Assembly (NCBI RefSeq): GCF_004661485.1
Contig: NZ_PQVH01000008.1
Coordinates: forward strand, 248,001 to 312,000
Origin: Methylotenera oryzisoli
GTDB lineage: Bacteria > Pseudomonadota > Gammaproteobacteria > Burkholderiales > Methylophilaceae
Reading direction: 5' to 3'
Length of the DNA stretch: 64,000 nt
Program-made: the position numbers and the translations under genes
Notes under the pieces: model-generated
Told to the model about the DNA's origin: nothing
Seen by the model: the letters and a program-made list of their open reading frames with translations, nothing else
Database searches by the model: none
Shown: piece after piece, positions 1-8,603 of the stretch
Layout: each line of letters opens with the position of its first letter
How positions within the stretch are numbered: position 1 is the first letter of the stretch

Positions 1-829
1 TAATACCCACACCGGCAGAAATTAACCCTATCGGCTGTTGATCTAGTACGTCAGGGGTAAAGTTTCCACATGGGTAGCTAATGTCAATCACGCTCCCCAC
101 CCGCACATGCTGATGCAACCAGTTAGATACATTACCACGCGGTTTATATTCGTCGCCTTTTTCGCGTTTCACAGTAATTCTGTAGGTATTGTCCTGATTA
201 GCGTCAGACAGGCTGTATTGTCTTATCTGCCTTAAATTAAGAGCTTCAATATGCACGGCCACACTGATATATTGACCCGGTTTAAACTTAGGCAACACTT
301 GCCCGCCATCCGCTTGCAGCGTAAAGGTCACCACATCCTCTGATTGATGCTGCTTATCTGCCACCTTCACTTTAAGCCACTCATCTGGCTGCTGATTATT
401 CTGCTGGTACAACCTTGCTTCTGCATCAATCAGTGCATCGGCTAATAGGCCATACGCCTCCTCCCAAGCTGCTAGCAGCTCAGGAGTCGCTGCCTCACCT
501 AGCACGCCTTTAATGGCTCCAATTAAATTGCTGCCTACAATAGGATAATGCTCTGCCTTAATACCAACCGACACATGCTTATGTACGATACGCTCAATCA
601 CTGGTGCCAAAGCTGCGCTGTTATCAATATTGGCCGCATAGGCAAATACAGCCGCCGCTAATGATTGCTGCTGCGAGCCATTGGCTTGATTTCCCATGTT
701 AAAAATATTTTTAAGCTCTGGATGTGACTCGAACATGTTCTTATAAAACAATGTAGTAATGGCTATCCCATGCTGCCTAAGCACTGGCACACTGGCATCG
801 ATATAGGGTTTTGCTGATCTTGATAACAT
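1..829 (-). CDS. hmp: Flavohaemoglobin / NO dioxygenase Hmp (C-terminal part outside window)
   Basis: Oxidises NO to nitrate with O2 and NAD(P)H in the cytoplasm. About 276 N-terminal residues are visible and the frame runs off the left edge, so the NAD-binding C-terminus is missing because of the window border, not mutation. The N-terminal globin domain has the proximal haem histidine at residue 85, followed by the linker and an FAD-binding domain with the RQYSLSD motif. The last visible residues reach the GLISAGVG start of the NAD domain. The start is the ATG at 829-827, preceded by a strong AAGGAG ribosome site. An NsrR-type palindrome at 845-868 lies directly upstream, so NO derepression is likely. 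Identification is firm from family knowledge. Confidence 0.95.
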   Translation of the reverse strand, partial: MLSRSAKPYIDASVPVLRQHGIAITTLFYKNMFESHPELKNIFNMGNQANGSQQQSLAAAVFAYAANIDNSAALAPVIERIVHKHVSVGIKAEHYPIVGSNLIGAIKGVLGEAATPELLAAWEEAYGLLADALIDAEARLYQQNNQQPDEWLKVKVADKQHQSEDVVTFTLQADGGQVLPKFKPGQYISVAVHIEALNLRQIRQYSLSDANQDNTYRITVKREKGDEYKPRGNVSNWLHQHVRVGSVIDISYPCGNFTPDVLDQQPIGLISAGVGI

Positions 830-844
830 GACGTCTCCTTATTT

Positions 845-868
845 AAGTTGCATTTAAAATGCTACATT
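845..868 (-). promoter_or_regulatory. NsrR-type operator upstream of hmp
   Basis: An imperfect palindrome, AAGTTGCAT - 5 bases - ATGCTACATT, matches the known NsrR consensus built on ATGCAT-like halves separated by an AT-rich spacer. It lies 16 bases upstream of the hmp start codon, where bound repressor would block transcription. It resembles the better palindrome upstream of nsrR itself, which supports a shared regulator. Confidence 0.75.
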
Positions 869-876
869 TATAATCT

Positions 877-900
877 AAAAAAACACTCGTAAGAGTGCTT
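877..900 (-). terminator. Rho-independent terminator of nsrR
   Basis: On the - strand a short stem (CACTC/GAGTG, extendable with a G-T pair) with a four-base loop is followed by seven T residues. It sits downstream of nsrR and upstream of the hmp operator, so it would separate the two transcripts. Confidence 0.6.
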
Positions 901-920
901 GGTATAACTTACCTACAATT

Positions 921-954
921 AAAACCAAGCAATCATCAACATTAACTTGGTTTT
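921..954. repeat. 9-bp inverted repeat downstream of nsrR
   Basis: AAAACCAAG at 921-929 pairs perfectly with CTTGGTTTT at 946-954 across a 16-base loop. It lies between the nsrR stop and the T-tailed hairpin at 877-900. It may be part of a tandem terminator or stabilise the mRNA end; the long loop makes it weaker than the other hairpin. Confidence 0.4.
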
Positions 955-976
955 ATTAATTTAATGAACTGGGTAA

Positions 977-1417
977 TTAAGCAACAAAGCGCTGATGTAA
1001 TTTAATCACCGCTTGCTGTGTTTTAGAGTCCACAACTCCCTGCAAAGTATATTTGTTCATTTCCTCATAAAAGCTATGTAAGCCGTGATCTAAAATCTCT
1101 TTTAAATTACACTGACCACTCAACACGCAAGGTGGCTCACTACAATTAATTAATGAGGTTTTATTCTCCAGCTCTCTTAATATATCTCCCAGCCTCAACT
1201 GAGACGGTTGTATCCCCAACCTTAAGCCACCACTACGTCCACGGGTAGTAGAAACCCACTTTAACTTATTTAACCTGGTAACCACTTTAATCAAATGATT
1301 TCTGGGTACATCAAACTGCTGTGCGATCTCATTGATTGTGACAATAGAACTACCTACCTCTTGCGTGAGATACATCAATACTCTTAAGCTAAGATCTGTG
1401 AATTTGGTAATTTGCAT
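977..1417 (-). CDS. nsrR: NO-sensing Rrf2-family repressor NsrR
   Basis: A small cytoplasmic transcription factor (146 aa, normal length) that binds an Fe-S cluster and loses DNA binding when the cluster reacts with NO. The N-terminal winged helix covers about residues 1-60. The three cluster cysteines characteristic of NsrR are at 92, 97 and 103 (CSEPPC..GQC). The gene is divergent from nirK and in the same direction as hmp. A near-perfect palindrome just upstream of its start (1435-1463) suggests autoregulation. Rrf2 paralogues such as IscR have a different cysteine spacing, so NsrR is the best call. Confidence 0.93.
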   Translation of the reverse strand: MQITKFTDLSLRVLMYLTQEVGSSIVTINEIAQQFDVPRNHLIKVVTRLNKLKWVSTTRGRSGGLRLGIQPSQLRLGDILRELENKTSLINCSEPPCVLSGQCNLKEILDHGLHSFYEEMNKYTLQGVVDSKTQQAVIKLHQRFVA

Positions 1418-1434
1418 AGGAGAGATTCATTTTA

Positions 1435-1463
1435 TATATGTTGCATTTAATATGCAACATATA
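1435..1463 (-). promoter_or_regulatory. NsrR operator of nsrR (autoregulatory palindrome)
   Basis: A 29-base perfect palindrome centred on 1449. Its halves are TATATGTTGCAT and ATGCAACATATA around a five-base TTAAT core. The half-sites and spacing match the NsrR consensus. It starts 18 bases upstream of the nsrR ATG, so NsrR probably represses its own gene. It lies about 260 bases from the nirK start, too far for simple promoter occlusion of nirK. Confidence 0.8.
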
Positions 1464-1596
1464 ATTAATTTAAAACGGCATTCAATAAAAATCGAGTGAG
1501 GCGCACAATAGGCGCTCGCTTAGCTAAATTGGCAATCCATTGTAGTTCAATGATGATAAACATTACTATCTGCTGTAAATAATATATTTTAACTAA

Positions 1597-1610
1597 TTGA
1601 TGCGTATCAA
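1597..1610 (+). promoter_or_regulatory. Fnr/Dnr-type box upstream of nirK
   Basis: TTGATGCGTATCAA is a perfect TTGAT-N4-ATCAA palindrome, the consensus of Fnr, Anr, Dnr and Nnr activators. If it sits at -41.5 it predicts a start of transcription near 1645, about 80 bases upstream of the nirK ATG. The likely ligand-activated regulator is encoded at 6094-6777, at the end of the same gene cluster. Confidence 0.85.
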
Positions 1611-1723
1611 TTTATCTTCAGCGTAAATTAACTAACATGACATAACATAACATGCAGTCTAGATTCATTCTGTTCATGTGTTTTTAAATTGAATACAGTC
1701 AATACTGGGAGAAAGAGAAAATC

Positions 1724-3166
1724 ATGAAAAAGATACCACTTTTAGTACTAGGCGCTGTACTTTGCATGGCTAACATGGCTACAGCTGCAACTGCACCCAA
1801 GTCCAGCAGTGATAAAGTGATTGGTCAGGAAACAGCGGTACTGACAGACGCACCCGCCGTACCCCCACGCATTACCAGAAAACATGCAACGAAAGTCATC
1901 GTTAATCTTGAAGTTAAAGAGCTGGAAGGCCGTCTTGCTGATGGTGTCAGCTATACGTTCTGGACGTTTGGCGGCAAAGTGCCAGGTAAATTTATCCGCA
2001 TTCGCGAGGGAGATGACGTTGAGTTTCACCTGAACAATCACCCGGATAATAAAATGCCACACAATATTGACCTGCATGCGGTAACCGGCCCTGGTGGCGG
2101 TGCAGCAGCGTCACTGACAGCCCCTGGCCACAGCTCTGTATTTTCGTTCAAAGCACTAAATCCTGGCCTTTATGTATACCACTGCGCTACCGCACCTGTA
2201 GCAATGCATGTAGCTAACGGTATGTACGGTCTGATCTTAGTGGAGCCTAAAGCTGGTATGTCTAAAGTTGACCATGAGTTTTACGTGATGCAGGGAGATT
2301 TTTACACCCAAGGCAAAAATGGTGAACAAGGCTTACAGGCCTTCAGTATGGCGAAAGCGATTGATGAGAAGCCTGAATATGTGGTGTTTAACGGTGCAGC
2401 AGGCGCTTTGACCGGCGACAACGCATTGAAGGCGAAAAAAGGCGACACTGTGCGACTGTATGTTGGTGTTGGTGGCCCTAACCTAACCTCCTCTTTTCAC
2501 GTCATTGGTGAGATATTCGATAAAGTTAACCATGAAGGCAACACTGCCAGCCCCGCCAAAAACATACAGACTACGATGATTCCAGCAGGTGGGGCTGCTT
2601 ATATGGAGTTCAAAGTAAACGTCCCTGGCACCTACATCATGGTAGACCACTCACTCACTAGAGCATTCAATAAAGGCGCTCTGGGCATGCTGAAAGTATC
2701 GGGTGATGAAGAAAAAACCATCTACTCAGGCAAAATGACTGATGAGGTTTACCTGCCTGAAGGCACCAGCATGAGAAATGCAGAAAGATCTCAAGCACAG
2801 ACACCTAGTGCCAAAACCAAAGCTGACCGCATCAAACTGGGGGAGTCTATCTACAACAACAACTGCGCAGCTTGTCACCAAACAAGCGGTGTAGGCGTAC
2901 CGCAGGCGTTCCCTCCCCTAGCAAAGTCAGATTACTTGCTTAACGGCAAAGCGCCCACCATCAAGGCAGTTACTGGCGGCTTACAAGGTAAGCTGATGGT
3001 GAACGGTAATGAATACAACGGCGTTATGCCTGCATGGACGCTTAGCGATGAAGAAGTCGCCAATGTGCTCACTTACATTTACAGCAACTGGGGCAATAAC
3101 GGTGATGAAGTCACCCCGGAAGAAGTAAAACAGCACCGTGTCGCTCCTATAAAACATGTTGAGTAA
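1724..3166 (+). CDS. nirK: Copper nitrite reductase NirK with C-terminal cytochrome c domain
   Basis: Reduces nitrite to NO in the periplasm. A signal peptide covers about residues 1-22. Two cupredoxin domains follow. Type 1 copper ligands are His113, Cys154, His162 and Met167. Type 2 ligands are His118, His153 and His309. The catalytic Asp116 and His259 are also present, so the core is intact. Residues about 370-465 form a class I cytochrome c domain with CAACH at 381-385. This tethered electron donor explains the length of 480 aa against about 360 for plain NirK. It is the first gene of a cluster with nirV, overlapping it by 11 bases. The upstream Dnr box suggests induction by NO or low oxygen. 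Confidence 0.96.
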   Translation: MKKIPLLVLGAVLCMANMATAATAPKSSSDKVIGQETAVLTDAPAVPPRITRKHATKVIVNLEVKELEGRLADGVSYTFWTFGGKVPGKFIRIREGDDVEFHLNNHPDNKMPHNIDLHAVTGPGGGAAASLTAPGHSSVFSFKALNPGLYVYHCATAPVAMHVANGMYGLILVEPKAGMSKVDHEFYVMQGDFYTQGKNGEQGLQAFSMAKAIDEKPEYVVFNGAAGALTGDNALKAKKGDTVRLYVGVGGPNLTSSFHVIGEIFDKVNHEGNTASPAKNIQTTMIPAGGAAYMEFKVNVPGTYIMVDHSLTRAFNKGALGMLKVSGDEEKTIYSGKMTDEVYLPEGTSMRNAERSQAQTPSAKTKADRIKLGESIYNNNCAACHQTSGVGVPQAFPPLAKSDYLLNGKAPTIKAVTGGLQGKLMVNGNEYNGVMPAWTLSDEEVANVLTYIYSNWGNNGDEVTPEEVKQHRVAPIKHVE

Positions 3167-3950
3167 AAAATTAAAACTCATCTCCCTGCTGGCAGTACCT
3201 GCCGCCCTTACTTACGGGGCGGCAGTATCCGCAGAAGAAATGGTGATGATTCCGCAGGGAAGCTTCACCCCTTTCTTTTTGAAGAAAGATTCAGGGAGTA
3301 GCAATGCGGCGAACAAAGTAAAAGTAGACGCATTCTGGATGGACGCCGCCCCTGTTACTAATCGCGAGTTTCGAGCTTTTGTGAGCCAACATCCAGACTG
3401 GCACCCAACCAATATCAAAAAGATATTTTCTGACTCACACTATCTGGATCACTGGAAAAGCACGCAAGATGCCACAGATACAACAAACCTAGACACACAA
3501 AATCCAGATGCCCCAGTAGTCAATGTTTCATGGTTTGCGGCAACGGCATATTGCGAGGCGCAAGATAAACGCCTGCCTTCGACCGACGAGTGGGAATATA
3601 CCCTCAACGATAATGACAGGGATAAAGAAAACCTGCAGAAGCAGATTATTCGCTGGTACTCCGTTCCTAACAGAGCACCATTGGCAATCAAAAACCAGCC
3701 AGCCAACGGGTTTGGTGTATTTGACATGGCAGGCCTGATTTGGGAGTGGACTGCGGATTTTAATAGCTACATGGCACCACCTGACTCTAGAAACTCCGGC
3801 GACAAGACACTGTTTTGTGGCAGCGGCAGCTTGAGTGCGAGCAATCTTGATGATTATGCTGCGTTTATGAGGTACTCATACCGAGAAAGCCTGAAGGGCA
3901 ACTTTACAGGTAAAAGTTTAGGATTCCGTTGTGCAAAGGATATAAAATGA
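3156..3950 (+). CDS. nirV: NirV-like formylglycine-generating-enzyme-fold protein
   Basis: Resembles the NirV proteins found next to nirK in other denitrifiers, whose exact role is unknown. A signal peptide covers about residues 1-26, so it is likely periplasmic. The remainder has the FGE/SUMF1 fold: motifs [43 protein letters not shown] and C-terminal GFRCAKD. The segment equivalent to the FGE copper-binding cysteine pair reads [16 protein letters not shown] and has no cysteine. Formylglycine-forming chemistry is therefore unlikely, and a structural or maturation role for NirK is a better inference. Its start overlaps the nirK end and the next gene overlaps by ATGA, so translation is coupled. 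Confidence 0.82.
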   Translation: MLSKKLKLISLLAVPAALTYGAAVSAEEMVMIPQGSFTPFFLKKDSGSSNAANKVKVDAFWMDAAPVTNREFRAFVSQHPDWHPTNIKKIFSDSHYLDHWKSTQDATDTTNLDTQNPDAPVVNVSWFAATAYCEAQDKRLPSTDEWEYTLNDNDRDKENLQKQIIRWYSVPNRAPLAIKNQPANGFGVFDMAGLIWEWTADFNSYMAPPDSRNSGDKTLFCGSGSLSASNLDDYAAFMRYSYRESLKGNFTGKSLGFRCAKDIK

Positions 3951-4558
3951 AAAAAACGCTAAAGCATCAACTTCTATTGTCATTCATACTGGCTTTGAGC
4001 TCTCCGGCATTCGCTGATAATCATGAGCATCACCATCACCCGCAACAAACAGCTGCCTCAGCCCCCAGCACTGACTCAGTGTTTAATATTACCGATAATT
4101 GGACAGCAGCAAATGGGAGCGCTTTTCAACTGAGCGCACTCGGAGGCAAGCCAACCGTGATAGCCATGGTTTACACGTCATGCCAGTACGTGTGCCCGCT
4201 CACCGTGCAGAATATCAAACGCATCGAGCGCTCACTAGGCGCAGCACAGGCCGCCAACACTAACTTTGCTTTATTCTCGCTAGACCCTGAGCGCGACACC
4301 CCCGCCAAACTCACAGAGTTTGCCAAACTGCATGGCATCACCAGCCCTTCATGGACCTTGGCACAAGGTAATGCAAGCGCAATACGCAAACTGGCCGTTA
4401 CGCTTGGCGTTAAATATAAAAAAGTAGAATCTGGCGACTATGAGCATGATGCTACTATTTTTATTCTGGATAAGGACGGCATGGTTAAATATCAGGTAGA
4501 CGCCATGAATAAAAATATGAATGGTGCATCTGACGCACTCAAAGCATTATTAAGGTAA
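3947..4558 (+). CDS. SCO1/SenC-family copper chaperone
   Basis: Likely delivers copper to, or reduces the copper site of, a periplasmic cuproenzyme; the neighbour NirK is the obvious client. The start at 3947 overlaps the nirV stop as ATGA and gives a clean signal peptide (residues 1-23); an in-frame start 18 bases earlier would add six residues inside nirV. After the peptide comes a short His-rich tail (HEHHHH), then a thioredoxin-like domain. It keeps the SCO copper ligands: CxxxC at Cys79 and Cys83, and His167 in YEHDATIF. At 203 aa it is normal length. SCO proteins usually serve cytochrome oxidase, so the NirK assignment rests on context. Confidence 0.9.
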   Translation: MKKTLKHQLLLSFILALSSPAFADNHEHHHHPQQTAASAPSTDSVFNITDNWTAANGSAFQLSALGGKPTVIAMVYTSCQYVCPLTVQNIKRIERSLGAAQAANTNFALFSLDPERDTPAKLTEFAKLHGITSPSWTLAQGNASAIRKLAVTLGVKYKKVESGDYEHDATIFILDKDGMVKYQVDAMNKNMNGASDALKALLR

Positions 4559-4564
4559 ATAGTG

Positions 4565-4924
4565 ATGACTCTAAACCAACTGAGCTTTAATCAGCTGAAC
4601 CTTAACCAACTTAATAAAGATGAACAGCGCATCTACACTGCTCTGCAATCGGTAATAGACCCAGAAATCGGCGAGAACCTGATCGACCTTGGCCTGATTT
4701 ATGGCATTAGAATCCAGAACAATATTGCCAAAGTCACCTTCAGCATGACATCTCACGCATGTCCGATGTCTGAAATTGTGATTGAAAGCATTCATGACTC
4801 CGTGAGTAAAACGTTGACTGACCATATTGAACTGGAGCTTGATTTAGTATGGGAGCCGCCTTGGGAGCCAGCAATGATGAGCGAGCAGGCAAAGCAGAGG
4901 CTAGGCTGGGGCTCAACAGCTTAA
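4565..4924 (+). CDS. DUF59 / MIP18-family (PaaD-like) metal-sulfur cluster assembly protein
   Basis: A small cytoplasmic protein with the DUF59 fold used by SufT and PaaD in Fe-S cluster maturation. It has VIDPEIGENLIDLGLIY (about residues 30-46) and the conserved cysteine motif TSHACPMSE (Cys66). The C-terminus ends in a WEPPWEP segment. The N-terminus is an unusual run of repeated (L/F)NQL units. A GTG lies at 4562, but the ATG at 4565 is better spaced from AAGGT. In this operon it might help assemble an Fe-S or metal centre linked to nitrite or NO metabolism; the target is unknown. Confidence 0.8.
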   Translation: MTLNQLSFNQLNLNQLNKDEQRIYTALQSVIDPEIGENLIDLGLIYGIRIQNNIAKVTFSMTSHACPMSEIVIESIHDSVSKTLTDHIELELDLVWEPPWEPAMMSEQAKQRLGWGSTA

Positions 4925-4949
4925 CTACAACAGCTGATAATATCTATTT

Positions 4950-6038
4950 ATGAAAACAAATCTCGCCGTACGCTATCGCGTCCCCATGCTGGTAGCTGGA
5001 TTCATCAGCCTGCTATGCGGCATGTATATCGGCCTCATTCGTTTAGGCTGGAACCTTCCAATACCGGCAAACACAGCATTGACAATGCACGCCCCGCTCA
5101 TGGTGTGCGGTTTTTTGGGAACCGTTATTTGTCTGGAACGCGCCGTAGCCATTGGTGAACGCTGGGCTTACCTTGCACCGTTAGCCTCAGTTGCCGGAGC
5201 AATACTACTAATAACAGATGCAGATTATTGCATCGCGCTTGCGCTGATTTTTATCGCCAGTGCATTACTATGCATTGTCTCTATCAAAATATTTTTAAAG
5301 CAGCGTGAGCTATTTACTTTTACGTTAGTGCTTGCCGCCATATGCTGGTGTACAGGATGCTTTCTTTGGCTGAACGGGCTTAGCCTTGCTCGCATTATGC
5401 CTTGGTGGATGGGGTTTTTAATAATGACCATCGTCGCTGAACGACTGGAATTATCTAGATTTCTACGCCCTACTCAAGGCAGCAAATTACTCTTTGTATT
5501 TGCACTGGTTCTATTTTTTGCAGGTGTAATCAGCGCTTCACACAGCGCATGGCCTAACTTTCAAGTATTGTCAGCAGCGCTGGTTGTCATGACGCTGTGG
5601 CTGATGCGTCATGACATTGTGCGCCACACCATCCGGCAAAAAGGGCTGACACGCTATATTGCAATCGCCCTGTGCAGCGGCTATGCATGGCTACTAATTG
5701 CCGGCATTATCGGCCTCACTTTCCCCACACTTAGCCCCGGTGCTAGTTACGATGCATTTAGTCACAGTATTTTTCTAGGTTTTGTATTTTCCATGATATT
5801 CGGTCATGCACCGATCATATTTCCAGCCATTACCAAAGTTAAAATTCCCTACCATGCTAGCTTTTATCTGCCCTTGGGGCTGCTGCATATTTCATTACTG
5901 ATAAGGTTATTAGGTGATTTTCTATTAATGCCCAGCTTGCGCAAAGCTGGCGGCCTCATGCATGTTGCAACAATGATCCTGTTTATATTTATTTTAGCTA
6001 GCGCCGCACTGTGCAATAAGCCGCACAATAAAAAGTAG
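4950..6038 (+). CDS. NnrS-like multi-pass membrane protein
   Basis: A 362-aa integral membrane protein with about 10-12 hydrophobic helices and several membrane histidines. These include TMHAPLMVCGFLG near residue 46 and a late FSHSIFLGF...FGHAPIIFPAI region. The pattern resembles NnrS, a haem- and copper-containing protein that protects against nitrosative stress, but similarity looks distant. Its position between a DUF59 gene and a Dnr-type regulator gene in a nirK cluster supports a role in NO handling. A different membrane haem protein is possible. Confidence 0.6.
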   Translation: MKTNLAVRYRVPMLVAGFISLLCGMYIGLIRLGWNLPIPANTALTMHAPLMVCGFLGTVICLERAVAIGERWAYLAPLASVAGAILLITDADYCIALALIFIASALLCIVSIKIFLKQRELFTFTLVLAAICWCTGCFLWLNGLSLARIMPWWMGFLIMTIVAERLELSRFLRPTQGSKLLFVFALVLFFAGVISASHSAWPNFQVLSAALVVMTLWLMRHDIVRHTIRQKGLTRYIAIALCSGYAWLLIAGIIGLTFPTLSPGASYDAFSHSIFLGFVFSMIFGHAPIIFPAITKVKIPYHASFYLPLGLLHISLLIRLLGDFLLMPSLRKAGGLMHVATMILFIFILASAALCNKPHNKK

Positions 6039-6093
6039 GCGTATCTGCAAAATAACCGCATAATCCACACCCACCAGTTAAAAAGGTTCGCAG

Positions 6094-6777
6094 ATGAATA
6101 CGCTGTTCATTTCCCAAACTTTGTCTGAGTTCTTCATGTTCAAAGAACTCACTGCTGAACAAATCACCCAAATTGCTGGGCATTCACAGCTCATAGACTT
6201 CCCTAAAGGCACCGCCGTTTTTAACCGTGGAGAAGCCGCCGTTGGCCTTTATATATTATTGGATGGCCAGTTAAAGCTTGGCGTCACCTCACCGCAGGGT
6301 AGTGAAAAAATTATCAGTATTGTTTCCCCAGGAGAAAGTTTTGGTGAGGCTATTTTATTCTTAGAGCGCAAGTTTCCAGTGTATGCGCAAGCGATACTGG
6401 ATTCAAAAGTGCTGCTGATCCCTAAAAGCCTGATATTTTCTATGTTGGATAACGACACGATGTTCGCGCGCAAAATGCTGGCAGGCCTCTCTGTCAGAAT
6501 GCATCAACTGGTGCAGGATATTGAAATGCTATCGTTGCAATCATGTACACAACGCTTTATTGGCTATTTGTTACAGATAAGTGCTGACGCCTCCGATGCC
6601 AGTAACATTACGCTACCAGCAAGCAAAACAACCATCGCGTCACTACTCAACCTAACCCCGGAAACCTTATCGCGCACCATCGCAAAACTACAGCAGCTAG
6701 GCTTGATTGAGGTAAACGGGAAAGACGTAATGATTATTGATGTTAAAAAACTCCGCAGCTACGACTTAGGCACTTAA
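6094..6777 (+). CDS. dnr: Crp/Fnr-family regulator, Dnr/Nnr type
   Basis: A 227-aa cytoplasmic transcription factor. The N-terminal cyclic-nucleotide-type sensor domain covers about residues 10-130, then a dimer helix and a winged helix (about 150-225). The recognition helix carries E190-x-x-S193-R194 (ETLSR), the Fnr-type signature for TTGAT half-sites. Boxes of that kind precede nirK and norC. It lacks the N-terminal cysteine cluster of Fnr, so NO sensing through haem, as in Dnr, is the best inference. It is the last gene of the nirK cluster and its stop overlaps the norD stop on the opposite strand by three bases. Confidence 0.88.
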   Translation: MNTLFISQTLSEFFMFKELTAEQITQIAGHSQLIDFPKGTAVFNRGEAAVGLYILLDGQLKLGVTSPQGSEKIISIVSPGESFGEAILFLERKFPVYAQAILDSKVLLIPKSLIFSMLDNDTMFARKMLAGLSVRMHQLVQDIEMLSLQSCTQRFIGYLLQISADASDASNITLPASKTTIASLLNLTPETLSRTIAKLQQLGLIEVNGKDVMIIDVKKLRSYDLGT

Positions 6778-8603
6778 CGGGTCATTTGCGCATAAAGCAA
6801 CGGCAGTTCTTTAGGTAGGTCTTCAGGGTTGCGGATTACCACATAGCCGCCAGCACCAAATAAATGGGGCAGATAATCACTAGCTTCGGTATCAATCGTG
6901 ACACAGAATGGTCGCAGCCCTAGCCTTCTCGCTTCAATCAGCGCCATTCGCGTATCTTCAATGCCATAGCGACCTTCATACTGATCCAGATCATTAGGTT
7001 TGCCATCGGTTAATATCAATAGCAACCGCTGCCGCCTTTTCTGCTGCACCAGTAAACTGCTTGCGTGCCGGATGGCTGCCCCCATGCGGGTGTAATAGCC
7101 AGGTTTAATGGCGGTAATACGCCCCCGCACTTGGCTGCTGTATTTTTCATCAAAACCTTTAATGTAATTAAACCGCACGTGGCTACGCTTGAGAGATGAA
7201 AACCCATAGAGTGCAAAACTGTCACCGGTTGCAGTCAGCGCCTCAGAAAACAACAATAAACTATCGCGGATAACATCAATCACGCGCGCATGGTTAGATA
7301 CATAGGCATCGGTGGACAATGACAAATCAGCCAACAGCAAACAAGCTAGATCACGCTCCTGATTCACCTGCGCGCGGTAAAGCCCATGCTCAGAAGTTGG
7401 CATAGCGCTGTTTCTTTCAGAAACAAGCTGCACCCAGGCATCCAGGTCAAGCTCGTCACCATCCTGCTGACCTTTAAGCCAGTGTCTGGTTGGCGTTAAC
7501 GCCTGAAACTGGCGTCTTAGCTGATTGGCTGTGTTTTTTAAGGCATGCGGTAACTCGCAAGGCTTAGCATCAGTAGCGATTAGCTGCTGCAAACTGCAGT
7601 AATCCGGCTGCAATACCTGCTTTTTCCAATTCCATTCTGGTAATAAAACACCTTCACCCAACGGCGTATCATCCGCAGCACCGGCAGGCAAATCCAGATC
7701 AAACCTAACATTGGCAGCGCTGGCTTTACCATCACGGGCAATGGTGAGGCTATCCATATCTTCTGCTGCCAATTGCGCGGTTTCCGTATCGTCCTCTTCA
7801 TCCTGCGGGCGATTCACCTTTACAAACTCAGCCCATGAAAATAGGCTCTCGGCGCGAAACATCATGAGAAAGCCGTTTTTATCATCCTTCACATCGTTGC
7901 GTTGTGCCAGATGTTTACGTCGGTTTTTTTTCTGTGCGGCGTTGCTTGCTTGCTCAGGAGAACCTACACCAGTCGCAGTGGGTTCACCGCTAACGGGGGG
8001 ATTGGGATGCGGCCACAACGGCACAGGCTGAAACGGGCGCTTGGCTAGTGTAATCTCATCTACACTACCTGGCTGCTGCAATGCCTGACGGATAGAATAC
8101 TCCTGCGCAGCTTCATCCTCTGGCAGTTTGTGCGGTGGAATACGCATTGCGAGCAAGGCATCGACCAACCGACTGTAGCGAACGTGCAAGCCGGGAAAGC
8201 GTTGCAATGTGCTTTGAGTTGCCTGCTGATTTCTAACTATCCACGGCTGATTGTTATCGGTATCTACCGCGGCCATTGCCACTAGCCAGAAGTAAAGGTC
8301 ACGGTTTAGCGCATACTCGGCAAACAGGTCTATCTGCGAGGGTAGCCTCAACACCTCGCCATCACGCCAGCTTAACTCTACCTTTTCACCACTACCAGCC
8401 ATGCGCTGCAACAGGCGCCTACGTGCACCGTGACGTATTGCCGGTGCCGCTGAAATACCTAATCCCGGGTCACCACCCAGCGCCCTAAAAAATATAGCAA
8501 CTGACTTGGCAATATCATCCAGCTTAACGGTGGCTGCAGCATGACGTTTCTCTGCCGCCCCTGTAATCAGGCGATCCCATAGTTCTCCTACATATTCTTC
8601 CAT
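6774..8603 (-). CDS. norD: NO reductase activation protein NorD (VWA domain)
   Basis: Works with the MoxR-type ATPase NorQ to activate cytochrome-c-dependent NO reductase, probably by helping metal insertion. At 609 aa it matches the NorD family. The C-terminal von Willebrand A domain (about residues 415-609) holds the MIDAS-like segment LLLADLSLSTDAYV and a later TDGKPNDLDQYEGRYG. The middle part is acidic and low-complexity. It abuts norQ (the norQ stop and norD start share base 8603) and ends the operon against the dnr gene on the other strand. Confidence 0.93.
   Translation of the reverse strand: MEEYVGELWDRLITGAAEKRHAAATVKLDDIAKSVAIFFRALGGDPGLGISAAPAIRHGARRRLLQRMAGSGEKVELSWRDGEVLRLPSQIDLFAEYALNRDLYFWLVAMAAVDTDNNQPWIVRNQQATQSTLQRFPGLHVRYSRLVDALLAMRIPPHKLPEDEAAQEYSIRQALQQPGSVDEITLAKRPFQPVPLWPHPNPPVSGEPTATGVGSPEQASNAAQKKNRRKHLAQRNDVKDDKNGFLMMFRAESLFSWAEFVKVNRPQDEEDDTETAQLAAEDMDSLTIARDGKASAANVRFDLDLPAGAADDTPLGEGVLLPEWNWKKQVLQPDYCSLQQLIATDAKPCELPHALKNTANQLRRQFQALTPTRHWLKGQQDGDELDLDAWVQLVSERNSAMPTSEHGLYRAQVNQERDLACLLLADLSLSTDAYVSNHARVIDVIRDSLLLFSEALTATGDSFALYGFSSLKRSHVRFNYIKGFDEKYSSQVRGRITAIKPGYYTRMGAAIRHASSLLVQQKRRQRLLLILTDGKPNDLDQYEGRYGIEDTRMALIEARRLGLRPFCVTIDTEASDYLPHLFGAGGYVVIRNPEDLPKELPLLYAQMTR

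Larger units (their letters stand above)
1418..1723. other. nsrR-nirK divergent intergenic region
   Basis: About 306 bases separate the divergent nsrR and nirK starts. The nsrR side holds the NsrR palindrome (1435-1463) and the nirK side an Fnr/Dnr box (1597-1610). The stretch 1464-1590 shows no reading frame, repeat or operator that I can support. AT-rich sequence around 1625-1640 could hold the nirK -10 element, and a GGGAGA ribosome site precedes the nirK ATG. Confidence 0.6.

Noticed and set aside
1748-2077. Open frame antisense to nirK (109 codons)
   Set aside because: It lies wholly inside the intact nirK copper-site region, has no ribosome site or family motif, and mirrors nirK codon structure.
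7711-8031. Antisense frame inside norD
   Set aside because: It overlaps a low-complexity part of a well-supported gene and shows no known domain or start signal.
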